Shown here in pieces: positions 28,607 through 36,099 of a stretch of 64,000 nt of DNA. A program made the position numbers and the translations under genes. How positions within the stretch are numbered: position 1 is the stretch's first letter; every line of letters starts with the position of its first letter. The notes beneath the pieces were generated by a model. It saw only the letters and a list, made by a program, of their open reading frames with translations. It made no database searches and was not told the DNA's origin. Source of the stretch: Alphaproteobacteria bacterium SO-S41 (GTDB lineage: Bacteria; Pseudomonadota; Alphaproteobacteria; Micropepsales; Micropepsaceae); NCBI GenBank assembly GCA_019670725.1, contig AP024629.1, forward strand, positions 1,922,001-1,986,000, in the 5' to 3' direction.

Positions 28607-29977
28607 TTGTCATTTGAGTGGTTTTCACGCGTCGCGGCGCGGGGTACGGCCGTCGTCATGGCCGCGCTGGCGCTCGCGGCCATGCCGGCGACGGGGGCGG
28701 ACGAGAAGCGGGCGAAGATGACCCTGACCCTCGTCGAGACCGCGCCCGATTCGACCTTCGAACGCTGGGCGCGGATCGAGCCGGGCATGATCTCGGAAAA
28801 GGGCGCGGAGTGGACCGCCGACTATCGCTGGAGCGCTCCGCCCACGACGATCGGCGAAGAAGGCTTCGAGATGGAGCTGGAGGTCGCGGCCGAGACCGCG
28901 GCGTCGGGCCAGTTCGCGGGCGGCACGCGGCTGGGCGGGACCAATTTCACCTTCGACCCGGAAATGGCGCTGGCCGAGGTTCATCTGGAAGGCGGCGAAA
29001 AGGATTCCGAGACGCTGAACGTCGAGGTCGTGCCGCGCTGGGGCGTCGCGCCGGATACGATCGTCGAGCTGGCAGTGGGCGCCCAGTGGGGGCCGTCGGT
29101 CTATTACCGCTACCGCGTCAGCTATGAGGCGCTGGAGACTGGGGAGGCGGAGGCGAACGAGGATACCGGGCGGCTGGGGGCGGAACTCGACTGTCCCGGC
29201 AGCATCGAGATCTCGCACCTGCCCAGCCTCAACTGCCACATCAAGATCACGGGCTGGCGGCACAACACGTCGGACCCCGTCGAGGTCCTGCTGCCCGAGG
29301 CCGGCGACTCGTTCGGCAACCACGCGAACGGCATCCAGGTGACCGGTGCGGGGACGCAGGACATGACGGGCATGAGCGAGCCCTATAGCTGGGGCCTCTT
29401 TGTCTTCGCCTGTCCAGGCCAGCTCGGCGCCGGGGCCAATTGCTACGAGAATGCCGCGGTGAGTGGCGCGACCTCGACGCCCGTCATCGTCCGCCAGAAG
29501 GGCCGCGATGACGTGCTGTTGTCGCTCGATCTCGATGCCCTGCCGACCAGCGGCGCCGGGCACAGTGACGAGGCGCTGCCGGTGGACGGCAAGATCGAGG
29601 CGGCGCTCGACTGCCCAGATACGATCACCATTTCGGCCGAGCCGGGGATCGCCTGCGACATCGTCCTCACCAACTGGCGGCGCGATACGACGGACCCCGT
29701 CTATATCCTGCTGCCCGATCTCAGGGACTCCTACGGCAACCACGCCAACGGGCTGCAGGTGCAGACGGCGGCGCAGGAGCGGGTGTTCGGCTGGGAGACG
29801 CCGCATCGCTGGGGCCTCACCGTCTTCGCCTGTCCGGGCCGCGCGCCCGATGCCGGGGTCAACTGCTTCGACTATCTGACCAAGCCGGGCCCTGCGACGA
29901 TCGACATCGTCGTGCGCCAGAACGGCATGGCGGACGCGGTGCTGACCCTGTCGTTGAACGCGGTGCTGCCTCAGTAG
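28607..29977 (+). CDS. Secreted protein of unknown function, family member 2 (A-B-B)
   Basis: Not recognised. 456 residues from a TTG start; the next in-frame start, ATG 28658, would truncate the signal peptide. Signal peptide about 1-31, then domain A (36-175: MTLTLVETAP, YRWSAPPTTIGEEGFEMELE, WGPSVYYRYRVSY), then two copies of a four-cysteine domain B (192-311 and 332-451). Each B repeat has CPxxIxI, a second Cys in xxNC/IAC, GWRxNTSDPVxVLLP, a GNHANGxQV segment, ACPG and NCY/NCF; Cys at 196, 210, 269, 279 and 336, 350, 409, 420 suggest disulfides. Probably exported to periplasm or beyond. Confidence 0.8.
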   Translation: MSFEWFSRVAARGTAVVMAALALAAMPATGADEKRAKMTLTLVETAPDSTFERWARIEPGMISEKGAEWTADYRWSAPPTTIGEEGFEMELEVAAETAASGQFAGGTRLGGTNFTFDPEMALAEVHLEGGEKDSETLNVEVVPRWGVAPDTIVELAVGAQWGPSVYYRYRVSYEALETGEAEANEDTGRLGAELDCPGSIEISHLPSLNCHIKITGWRHNTSDPVEVLLPEAGDSFGNHANGIQVTGAGTQDMTGMSEPYSWGLFVFACPGQLGAGANCYENAAVSGATSTPVIVRQKGRDDVLLSLDLDALPTSGAGHSDEALPVDGKIEAALDCPDTITISAEPGIACDIVLTNWRRDTTDPVYILLPDLRDSYGNHANGLQVQTAAQERVFGWETPHRWGLTVFACPGRAPDAGVNCFDYLTKPGPATIDIVVRQNGMADAVLTLSLNAVLPQ

Positions 29978-29986
29978 GCCCACATC

Positions 29987-30099
29987 GTCATCCCGGCCGG
30001 AGCGCAGCGGAGAGCCGGGACCCAGGGGACTGGATAGCGGTGCTTGCGGCCCCTGGGTCCCGGGTCTCGGACGCCTGCGGCGGCCTCGCCCGGGATGAC
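29987..30099 (+). repeat. Palindromic intergenic repeat, family A, copy 3
   Basis: Same orientation as copy 1: GTCATCCCGGCCGGAGCGCA, GGAGAGCCGGGACCCAGGGG, then CCCCTGGGTCCCGGGTCTCG, GCCTGCGGCGGCCTCG and CCCGGGATGAC. It starts 10 bp after the stop of secreted family member 2 and lies in the convergent gap before the methyltransferase, possibly acting as a transcription end structure. Confidence 0.85.
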
Positions 30100-30135
30100 G
30101 ATGTAGGTTTGATTGAGCCCGCAGACGCTTTGGAT

Positions 30136-31140
30136 TCAGCGCCTGATTGCCCGCGCCATGGCGAAGGCGGCGCGCTGGGCGGGCAGGGGCAGCTGACCGA
30201 CGACGGCTTTCGCGGCACTGCGCAGGCGGGTCCGCAGGCCCGTCGGCGCGGGTGTCTGGACGCTGAGGCCGGCGGCGATGTCGCTGAGGCGCCTGGCGAC
30301 AAAGACGATGCAGGACGGGCTGTCGGCGCAGCGGTGTTTTTCCAGCATCCAGCCGCGCTTGCGCAGATTGGCGCGGATATAGGATTCGCGGAAACCAAGC
30401 TCCAGCCAGCCATAGCGCCGGGTTGCCCACAGCGATTCGCCGTCGAGCCGGATGCCCCAGGGACGGCTGAAGGATTCCAGGAACGGCTCGGACGCGAAGA
30501 CGGCGATCCCGCCTGGCGCGATCAGCGTGTCGAGCGCGTCCAGCAGGGCGCCGTGATCGGCGCTGTGGTGGAAGCTGGCGAAGAACAGCACCGCGTCGAA
30601 GGTGCGCTGCAGCTCCAGCGCCGTCAGGAACTCGCCATGGACCGCCTCGACGGTGAGGCCGTCGCGGCGGGCGCGTTCGCGGATGAAGGTGATGAAGTTC
30701 TGCTCGATCTCGACCGCGGTGACGTTCAGCCCCGCTTTGGCGAGCGCGAAGGTGAGGTTGCTCCAGCCGGGACCGAATTCCAGCACCGAGCGCTTCTCGG
30801 GCAGGCGCATCGTCTTGAAGATCCAGCCGAAGGTCATCAGCTGGTCGCCGATCGCCTCGTAGTCGCCCGTGAAATAGGGGAAGGGCCGGTCGATCGCGGC
30901 GATCGGGTCGAAGTCGGAGACCTCGTTCTCGACCGCATAGGTCTTGCCCGCGATCGATCGGTAGAGCGCAAATTCGGCGTCGCGATAGGCGGGGCTGTCG
31001 GGATCGAGCTTGCCGCGATTGGGCGGCTGCATGCGGAACTTGCCCATGAGCGCGTGCGCCTCGTGCGGCGAGCGCGCATAGGCGGCCTCGATCTCGCGGA
31101 CCTTCTGATCCAGTTCCTCGACGCTGTGAATGACCTGCAT
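30136..31140 (-). CDS. SAM-dependent methyltransferase
   Basis: 334 residues from the ATG at 31140 (MQVIHSVEELDQKVREIE); a longer open frame upstream is Arg-rich and non-coding in character. SAM motif I is VLEFGPGWSNLTFALAK, followed by VTAVEIEQNFITFIRERA, then DAVLFFASFHHSADHGALLDAL and LIAPGGIAVFASEPF. The N-terminal 90 residues (MGKFRMQPPNRGKLDPDSPAY) are family-specific and resemble methyltransferases found next to polysaccharide genes, but no such cluster is here. Its start is close to the hxlR stop. Confidence 0.82.
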   Translation of the reverse strand: MQVIHSVEELDQKVREIEAAYARSPHEAHALMGKFRMQPPNRGKLDPDSPAYRDAEFALYRSIAGKTYAVENEVSDFDPIAAIDRPFPYFTGDYEAIGDQLMTFGWIFKTMRLPEKRSVLEFGPGWSNLTFALAKAGLNVTAVEIEQNFITFIRERARRDGLTVEAVHGEFLTALELQRTFDAVLFFASFHHSADHGALLDALDTLIAPGGIAVFASEPFLESFSRPWGIRLDGESLWATRRYGWLELGFRESYIRANLRKRGWMLEKHRCADSPSCIVFVARRLSDIAAGLSVQTPAPTGLRTRLRSAAKAVVGQLPLPAQRAAFAMARAIRR

Positions 31141-31144
31141 GATG

Positions 31145-31600
31145 TCAGGCGACGCGTGCGCGCGACGGGGACTTGGGCGCCGGCGGCGCGGGCATGCCCG
31201 CGGCGGGGAGCAGCGCCTTCTTGCCCGGCGCGTTTTTGAGGTCGAACGCGATCCGCGCCGCCTCGATCGCCCCGCCATTGGTCTGCGCCCAGGCGCCGAT
31301 GGCGCCCAGCGTGTCGATCAGCGTGGCGCCCAGCGGCGTCAGCTCGTAGTCGACGCGCGGCGGGATGGTCGGGAAGACCGTCCGCGTCACCAGCCCGTCG
31401 CGCTCGAGGCCCCGCAGGGTCAGAGTCAGCATGCGCTGCGAGATGCCGTTGACTGCGCGCTTCATCGCGTTGAAGCGCATCGGCCCGTTGGAGAGCAGCG
31501 CGACCAGCAACACCGTCCACTTGTCGCCGACCCGCGCCAGCACGCCGGCCACCGCGCGGCAGCTGGCGTGGTTGGGATCAGGAATGTGCCTGGGGGACAT
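31145..31600 (-). CDS. HxlR family winged-helix regulator
   Basis: 151 residues. The winged-helix DNA-binding domain is clear: [60 protein letters not shown] and VDYELTPLG. HxlR proteins usually sense redox-active or quinone-type compounds and repress a divergent oxidoreductase. Here the divergent azoreductase lies 86 bp away with an inverted repeat between, fitting that model. Confidence 0.92.
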   Translation of the reverse strand: MSPRHIPDPNHASCRAVAGVLARVGDKWTVLLVALLSNGPMRFNAMKRAVNGISQRMLTLTLRGLERDGLVTRTVFPTIPPRVDYELTPLGATLIDTLGAIGAWAQTNGGAIEAARIAFDLKNAPGKKALLPAAGMPAPPAPKSPSRARVA

Positions 31601-31647
31601 CGGTGTGCCTTCTTGTGGCGCGGAGGGGTAGGTCGCAATTTAGCTCA

Positions 31648-31664
31648 GGTCACAAAATGTAACC
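31648..31664 (+). promoter_or_regulatory. Probable HxlR operator between hxlR and azoR
   Basis: GGTCACA-AAA-TGTAACC is a 17-bp inverted repeat (one mismatch between arms) in the 86-bp divergent gap, 22 bp before the azoR start. Its position would block azoR transcription and could also serve autoregulation. Confidence 0.55.
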
Positions 31665-31686
31665 ACCCCAGACGGAGTTTTCAATC

Positions 31687-32319
31687 ATGTCCAACATCCT
31701 GCTCCTCACCTCCAGCCCGCGCGGCGCGGCCTCGCATTCCAGCGCCGTGGCGCGCGATCTCGCCGAACGCCTCGCCGCCGGCACGCCGGGCGTCACGATC
31801 ACCGCCCGCGACCTCGCCGCCGATCCCGTGCCGCATATCGACGGCGTGTTCCTGGCGGCCGTGTTCTCGGCCCATCCCGAGTCGCTGCTCGACGGGCAGC
31901 GGGAAGCGCTGGAGCGGTCGGAGGCCGCCATCGCTCAGCTGCTGGCGGCCGACACGATCGTCATCGCCGCGCCGATGATCAATTTCAGCGTGCCCACCAC
32001 GCTGCGCGCCTGGTTCGACAACATCCTGCGCGTCGGCAAGACGTTCCGCTACACCGAGGCGGGCGCCGAGGGCCTGGTGAAGGGCAAGAAGGTCTATCTC
32101 GTGACGGCCAGCGGCGGCGTCTATTCGGACGGCGCGATGAAGGTGATGGATTTCCAGGTGCCGTATCTGAAAGCGCTGCTCGGCTTCATCGGCCTTACCG
32201 ACGTCGAGGTCATCTCGGTCGAAGGCGTCGCCTTCGGCCCGGAGCACGCCGAAAAGGCGGTCGCCGCCGCCCACGCACAGGTCGCCGCGACCGCGCCGGG
32301 CGAAGCACGTGCTGCCTAA
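31687..32319 (+). CDS. azoR: FMN-dependent NADH-azoreductase AzoR
   Basis: Flavodoxin-fold quinone/azo reductase that detoxifies quinones and azo compounds. 210 residues. FMN-phosphate loop LTSSPRGAASHSSAVAR, flavin-binding APMINFSVPTTLRAWFDNIL and TASGGVYSDGAMKVMDFQVPYLKALLGFIG are family hallmarks. Divergent to the HxlR regulator; the pair is a typical electrophile-response module. Confidence 0.93.
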   Translation: MSNILLLTSSPRGAASHSSAVARDLAERLAAGTPGVTITARDLAADPVPHIDGVFLAAVFSAHPESLLDGQREALERSEAAIAQLLAADTIVIAAPMINFSVPTTLRAWFDNILRVGKTFRYTEAGAEGLVKGKKVYLVTASGGVYSDGAMKVMDFQVPYLKALLGFIGLTDVEVISVEGVAFGPEHAEKAVAAAHAQVAATAPGEARAA

Positions 32320-32419
32320 GGCTGCAGGACCGCGACAACGCTTCCCTTGCGTGTAGAGGTGCAGTCTGCCCTCATCGGACCGGCGGGGTGGGGCCCGCCG
32401 GTCTGGGGGATCAGACACC

Positions 32420-33826
32420 ATGTCCTTTGCACCCATTGCGGCGCTGCGGCGCGCCTTCGCTTTCATCGTTTTCGCCATGTCGATGCTGGCGATCCTGACG
32501 CCGGCGATGGCCGAGGACAGGGTGCTAACCCTGACCTTGATCGAGACCGTGCCGGCGCCTGCGCGGGAGGGCTGGCCGTCCGTGGCGTCGGGGGCGATCA
32601 CCCAGCAGGACGTCAATGGCAACTACACCGTCCAGCACACCTGGAGCGCGCCGCCGCAAACGATGGGCGCCGACGGCTTCACGATCACGCTGACGACCGC
32701 GGCCACCGTGTTGCCGACGACGAACTATGCGGGCGGCGCGAGCGAGAACAGCACGGATTTCAGCAGCGACCCCGACGAGGCCTATGCGAAGCTTGTCGTC
32801 GATGTGGGCGTAGGCGGCGGGTCACGAACGGTGACGGCGCAGGTGACGCCTTACGGCTTGCCCGCCGACGGCGCGGTGCTGGAGCTCAATATCGGCGCCG
32901 CCTACGGGCCGCGCGTCGTCTACAAATATCGGGCCAGCTATACGGGTGGCGATGGCGAGACGCCGGGCGCGGAAGACGATCCGGGCGAGCCGGAAAGCCA
33001 GTTGGCGGTGACGACGGACTGCCCGTCGATCATCACGATCTCTGCTTATCCGCCGATCCTCTGCCACCTCTATGTCACGGGCTTCCGGCGCAACACCGCC
33101 GATGCGATCTTCGTGGAGTTGCCGCTGGCGGACGGGTTCGGCAATCAGCCGAACGGGCTCAACGTGGTGGGCCGGACGCAGCACGACGTCTATGACCTCG
33201 GCGATACCTTCGTCACCGATCTGCTCATCTACGCCTGTCCCAGCCCCGCCAACGAAGCGCGCAACTGCTTCGACAATGCGACGTTGCCCGGCGTGCCGAT
33301 CACGGTGCCCGTCCTGGTGCGGCAGGGCGAGCAGGCGGTGCAGATCGATCTGCCGTTCACGCCGAACTCGTCCAGCAAGGACAAGGACACGCAACCCGGC
33401 ATCGACAACCCGACGCTGATGGTGACGAACCGCGTCTATATTTTCGGCGCGTGGCGGCGGGATTCCTTCCTGAACGTCCAGGACAACACGTTCCAGTTCA
33501 GCCCCGTCACGTCCTGGGCGGATGCAGAATGGGTCGGCGAGAAGCTGGCCGATGCGAACGGCGAGTTCATCCGGCTTTGCCTCGCCCGGGATCCGAATAC
33601 CTGCCTGCTGGTGGTCGGCGGTGCGCTCGCGCTCGCGCCGGTGGCACGCGCGGACCCCGCGTCGCACTGGCAGACGCCGTTTTCCGATGCGGCCGGTGGC
33701 ATCGCCAATATCCAGAACCGCGCCTTTCCGAAGCTGTTCCTGCACGCCCGCGACGGTGTGCCGGCGGTCGCCGAGATCGACTTCAACTGGCCGGAAGCGC
33801 AGTGGGGGATGCAGCTCGCGCAGTAG
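32420..33826 (+). CDS. Secreted protein of unknown function, family member 3 (A-B-trefoil-like)
   Basis: Not recognised. 468 residues with a signal peptide (RRAFAFIVFAMSMLAILTPAMAE) behind GGGGGA. Domain A (35-175: LTLTLIETVPAP, TWSAPPQTMGADGFTITLT, AAYGPRVVYKYRASY) is followed by one four-cysteine domain B (199-313; Cys 201, 215, 273, 283) with GFRRNTADAIFVELP and GNQPNGLNVV matching the B repeats at 28607. The C-terminal 135 residues are unique to this member; WRRDSFLNVQDN and IANIQNRAFPKLFLHARDG look like ricin-type beta-trefoil repeats, a carbohydrate-binding fold, with two further Cys. Confidence 0.8.
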   Translation: MSFAPIAALRRAFAFIVFAMSMLAILTPAMAEDRVLTLTLIETVPAPAREGWPSVASGAITQQDVNGNYTVQHTWSAPPQTMGADGFTITLTTAATVLPTTNYAGGASENSTDFSSDPDEAYAKLVVDVGVGGGSRTVTAQVTPYGLPADGAVLELNIGAAYGPRVVYKYRASYTGGDGETPGAEDDPGEPESQLAVTTDCPSIITISAYPPILCHLYVTGFRRNTADAIFVELPLADGFGNQPNGLNVVGRTQHDVYDLGDTFVTDLLIYACPSPANEARNCFDNATLPGVPITVPVLVRQGEQAVQIDLPFTPNSSSKDKDTQPGIDNPTLMVTNRVYIFGAWRRDSFLNVQDNTFQFSPVTSWADAEWVGEKLADANGEFIRLCLARDPNTCLLVVGGALALAPVARADPASHWQTPFSDAAGGIANIQNRAFPKLFLHARDGVPAVAEIDFNWPEAQWGMQLAQ

Positions 33827-33840
33827 CCGCGCAGGCGCGC

Positions 33841-34362
33841 CTACTTCTTGCGGAACTTGTCCAGGCTGACGACCTCGCCCGTGGTGGGCGCGGCGTCCTT
33901 GGGCTTGTCCTCGGCGGCGGCCGGCTCCTGCTTCACCTCCAGCTTGGCGGGCTGGGGCGCCGGCTGCAGCGCGGGGTTCGGCTTCTTCACTGCGCCGGGC
34001 TGGCCGGTCGCCGGCTTGAACTGCAGCATGAACTGGACGCTGGGGTCGAAGAACGCCTTCACCGCCTCGTAGGGCACGGTCAGCGGCTCGCCGATCTTCT
34101 GGAAGCTGAGCGTGATGTCGAACGAGTCGGGACGCACCTCCAGCCCCCAGAACTGGTGCTGGACGACGATCGTCATTTCCTCGGGATACCGCTCCTTCAG
34201 CCAGTCCGACATCTTCACGCCGGGATGCTGGGATTCGAAGGTGATGTAGAAATGGTGGTCGCCGGGCAGGCCCTGGGCGACCACGCGCTCCAGCGCCATG
34301 CGCACGACGCCGCGCAGCGCGTTCTGCGCGAGCGCCTCGTAATTCATCCAGTCCTTGGCCAT
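33841..34362 (-). CDS. sspB: ClpXP adaptor SspB, alphaproteobacterial type
   Basis: Delivers ssrA-tagged and other substrates to ClpXP. 173 residues: the N-terminal tag-binding domain (MAKDWMNYEALAQNALRGVV, HHFYITFESQHPGVKMS, MTIVVQHQFWGLEV) followed by a Pro/Ala/Lys-rich flexible linker and a C-terminal ClpX-binding tail EVVSLDKFRKK. The tmRNA that makes ssrA tags is in the same window (about 45.4-45.7 kb). Confidence 0.94.
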   Translation of the reverse strand: MAKDWMNYEALAQNALRGVVRMALERVVAQGLPGDHHFYITFESQHPGVKMSDWLKERYPEEMTIVVQHQFWGLEVRPDSFDITLSFQKIGEPLTVPYEAVKAFFDPSVQFMLQFKPATGQPGAVKKPNPALQPAPQPAKLEVKQEPAAAEDKPKDAAPTTGEVVSLDKFRKK

Positions 34363-34392
34363 GCCCTAATCTAGGCCTCGGCGCGGTCCGGC

Positions 34393-35010
34393 TCAATAAG
34401 GCGTTGCGCCGCGGCGGGCCTGTATTTTGGCGGCGATCTTGAGGCTAGCGGCCAGGACGAGCAGCCCGACCGCGATCGCGAAGCCGGGTCCGGTGGCGAT
34501 CCGCTTGCCGTTGGTGACCATGAAACTGATCCAGATGAACCACGCGCCATAGAGGTGCAGCACGCTCCAGACGCGCGGGCCGATCCACCGTGCGGGTCCG
34601 GGGAACGAGGTCGCGAGCATCAGGAGGATGACGACATAGGCACTGCCGCCCGCGATGATGTTGCCGATCGAGCTGAGCTGCCAGAACAGCGCCTGATCGC
34701 TGCGGATCAGGGCGATGATCGCAATCGCGTGGATGATGTGGCTGACCGCGAAGGTGACACCGAATTCGCGGCGATGGCGGCGGAGGAATTGTGTCGCCGG
34801 GCCGGGCCATAAGCGTTGCAGCGACGAGGCCGTGAAGGCGAGCAGGAAGAAGGTGAGCGAGGTATGCGCCGTCACGCGGATGACGCGGCGGATGCCGTCG
34901 ATGGGATCGGGATAGGCGGCGTAGATCGCCGTTGCCCCGATGATGAGCGCTGCCGAGCAGGCAAGCGCGATGGTCCAGCCGGTGGGCCGGGTGCGAACGA
35001 GAGCCGTCAT
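34393..35010 (-). CDS. Ferric reductase-like transmembrane protein
   Basis: 205 residues with about six helices. His residues in TAHTSLTF, VSHIIHAIAI and LHLYGAWFIWI occupy positions typical of heme ligands in the ferric-reductase-like membrane domain (PF01794 type), which includes MsrQ. No cytosolic FAD/NAD domain is fused, so it would need a partner. The gene lies between sspB and the HAAS protein gene on the same strand. Confidence 0.75.
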   Translation of the reverse strand: MTALVRTRPTGWTIALACSAALIIGATAIYAAYPDPIDGIRRVIRVTAHTSLTFFLLAFTASSLQRLWPGPATQFLRRHRREFGVTFAVSHIIHAIAIIALIRSDQALFWQLSSIGNIIAGGSAYVVILLMLATSFPGPARWIGPRVWSVLHLYGAWFIWISFMVTNGKRIATGPGFAIAVGLLVLAASLKIAAKIQARRGATPY

Positions 35011-35017
35011 GTCGGTG

Positions 35018-35668
35018 TTATCCCTTGAGTGCCTTCACCGCAGCGCGGCTGCGCTGCTGCAATCGCCAGACCTGCGTGGCCAGCCAGCCCGCCATCGCGA
35101 TCTCCAGCAGCAGAGCGGTGAGCGCGGGCAGTTCGAACTGCCGGCCGGCCATGAGCGCGATCACTGCGCCGCCTGCGATGGAGAAGAGGAGCGCGACAAA
35201 GCCGAGCGTGCCGGCCGCTTCGACGGGCAAGAAGCGGCGGTCGAGCGCGCGATGTGGTTGTCGGCGGAAGATCAGCCAGCCGCCGATGCCGATCACCAGC
35301 GCGGCGATGAAGGCATAGCGGTCGAGAAAATCTGCAAATGGCACGGCATCAAACGCACCTGTGTCGAGCAGCATACGCCGCAGTCGCATGGCGATGAACG
35401 TCGCGCCCGCCGTCGCGGCAAGGGCGAGCCAGGTGCGACCCGCCTGCGCGTTCAGCGCATCGCGCGCGAAGCGTGCGGCGATCTCGTTCGCATCGCCGAA
35501 GCGCTGCACCGCGCGCTGCTCGGCGTCGGCGCGTGGCAGGGCGGTTTCCGCTTCGGCCGCGAGATGGAGATGGTCCTCCACCTCGGCGCGGACGCGGGCG
35601 CCCAGCGCCGGATCGAAGGCGAGGCGGCGGTCGAGTTCGGCCAGATAGGTGTCGATCACGCCGGCCAT
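35018..35668 (-). CDS. HAAS-type membrane protein (permease prefix domain)
   Basis: 216 residues. The N-terminal 75 residues (VIDTYLAELDRRLAFDPALGARVRAEVEDHL, HLAAEAE, AVQRFGDANEIAARFA) are the HAAS/DUF1700-like helical domain commonly encoded after PadR regulators, followed by four hydrophobic helices. Its start overlaps the padR stop by 13 bp, so it is a PadR target and is likely translated by coupling. Function of such pairs is largely unknown. Confidence 0.8.
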   Translation of the reverse strand: MAGVIDTYLAELDRRLAFDPALGARVRAEVEDHLHLAAEAETALPRADAEQRAVQRFGDANEIAARFARDALNAQAGRTWLALAATAGATFIAMRLRRMLLDTGAFDAVPFADFLDRYAFIAALVIGIGGWLIFRRQPHRALDRRFLPVEAAGTLGFVALLFSIAGGAVIALMAGRQFELPALTALLLEIAMAGWLATQVWRLQQRSRAAVKALKG

Positions 35669-35994
35669 GGCGTCTTCCCCGACAGCGTCTGTTCGATGGC
35701 CTTGGCGAAGCGCGTCCAGGCCTTGCGCCGTTCGGCGAGCCCGTCGATGCCGCGCTTGGTCAGTTCATAGACTCGGCGCTTGCGGCCGCTGGGCGGCGTC
35801 ACCCAGGCGCTCTTCAGCAGCCCGGCTTTTTCCAGCCGATGCAGCGCCGGATAGATCGTGCCTTCCGGCAGGTCGAAGGCGGCATCGCTGCGCGCCCTGA
35901 TGGCCTCGATGATCGCGTAGCCATGCGTCGGCCCGCCTTCCAGCGCCGCGAGGACGAGGGCATCGAGGTGCCCTTTGAGCATTTCCGCTTCCAT
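35656..35994 (-). CDS. PadR family transcriptional regulator
   Basis: 112 residues from the ATG at 35994 (MEAEMLKGHLDALVLAALEG). Winged helix: PTHGYAIIEAIRARS, FDLPEGTIYPALHRLEKAGLL and RKRRVYELTKRG. In-frame GTG 36006 and ATG 35982 are alternatives; the GTG lies inside the palindrome and is unlikely. Upstream is a CTAG-based repeat that fits autoregulation. It overlaps the HAAS gene it presumably controls. Confidence 0.9.
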   Translation of the reverse strand: MEAEMLKGHLDALVLAALEGGPTHGYAIIEAIRARSDAAFDLPEGTIYPALHRLEKAGLLKSAWVTPPSGRKRRVYELTKRGIDGLAERRKAWTRFAKAIEQTLSGKTPWPA

Positions 35995-35995
35995 A

Positions 35996-36025
35996 CCTAG
36001 AAACACTAGGCACAGAATCGCTAGG
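35996..36025 (-). promoter_or_regulatory. CTAG-repeat operator in front of padR
   Basis: CCTAG-AAACA-CTAGG (35996-36010) is an inverted repeat directly upstream of the padR ATG, and a third half-site CTAGG occurs at 36021-36025, 15 bp further. The spacing and proximity to the start codon suggest an autoregulatory PadR operator. Confidence 0.5.
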
Positions 36026-36099
36026 GGTCAATTGTTTCGCTTGCGCCCGGCGGTCACGAACCCGTCAGAATGGGGAAAGCCAAAAGCGGGGAGAGTCGG

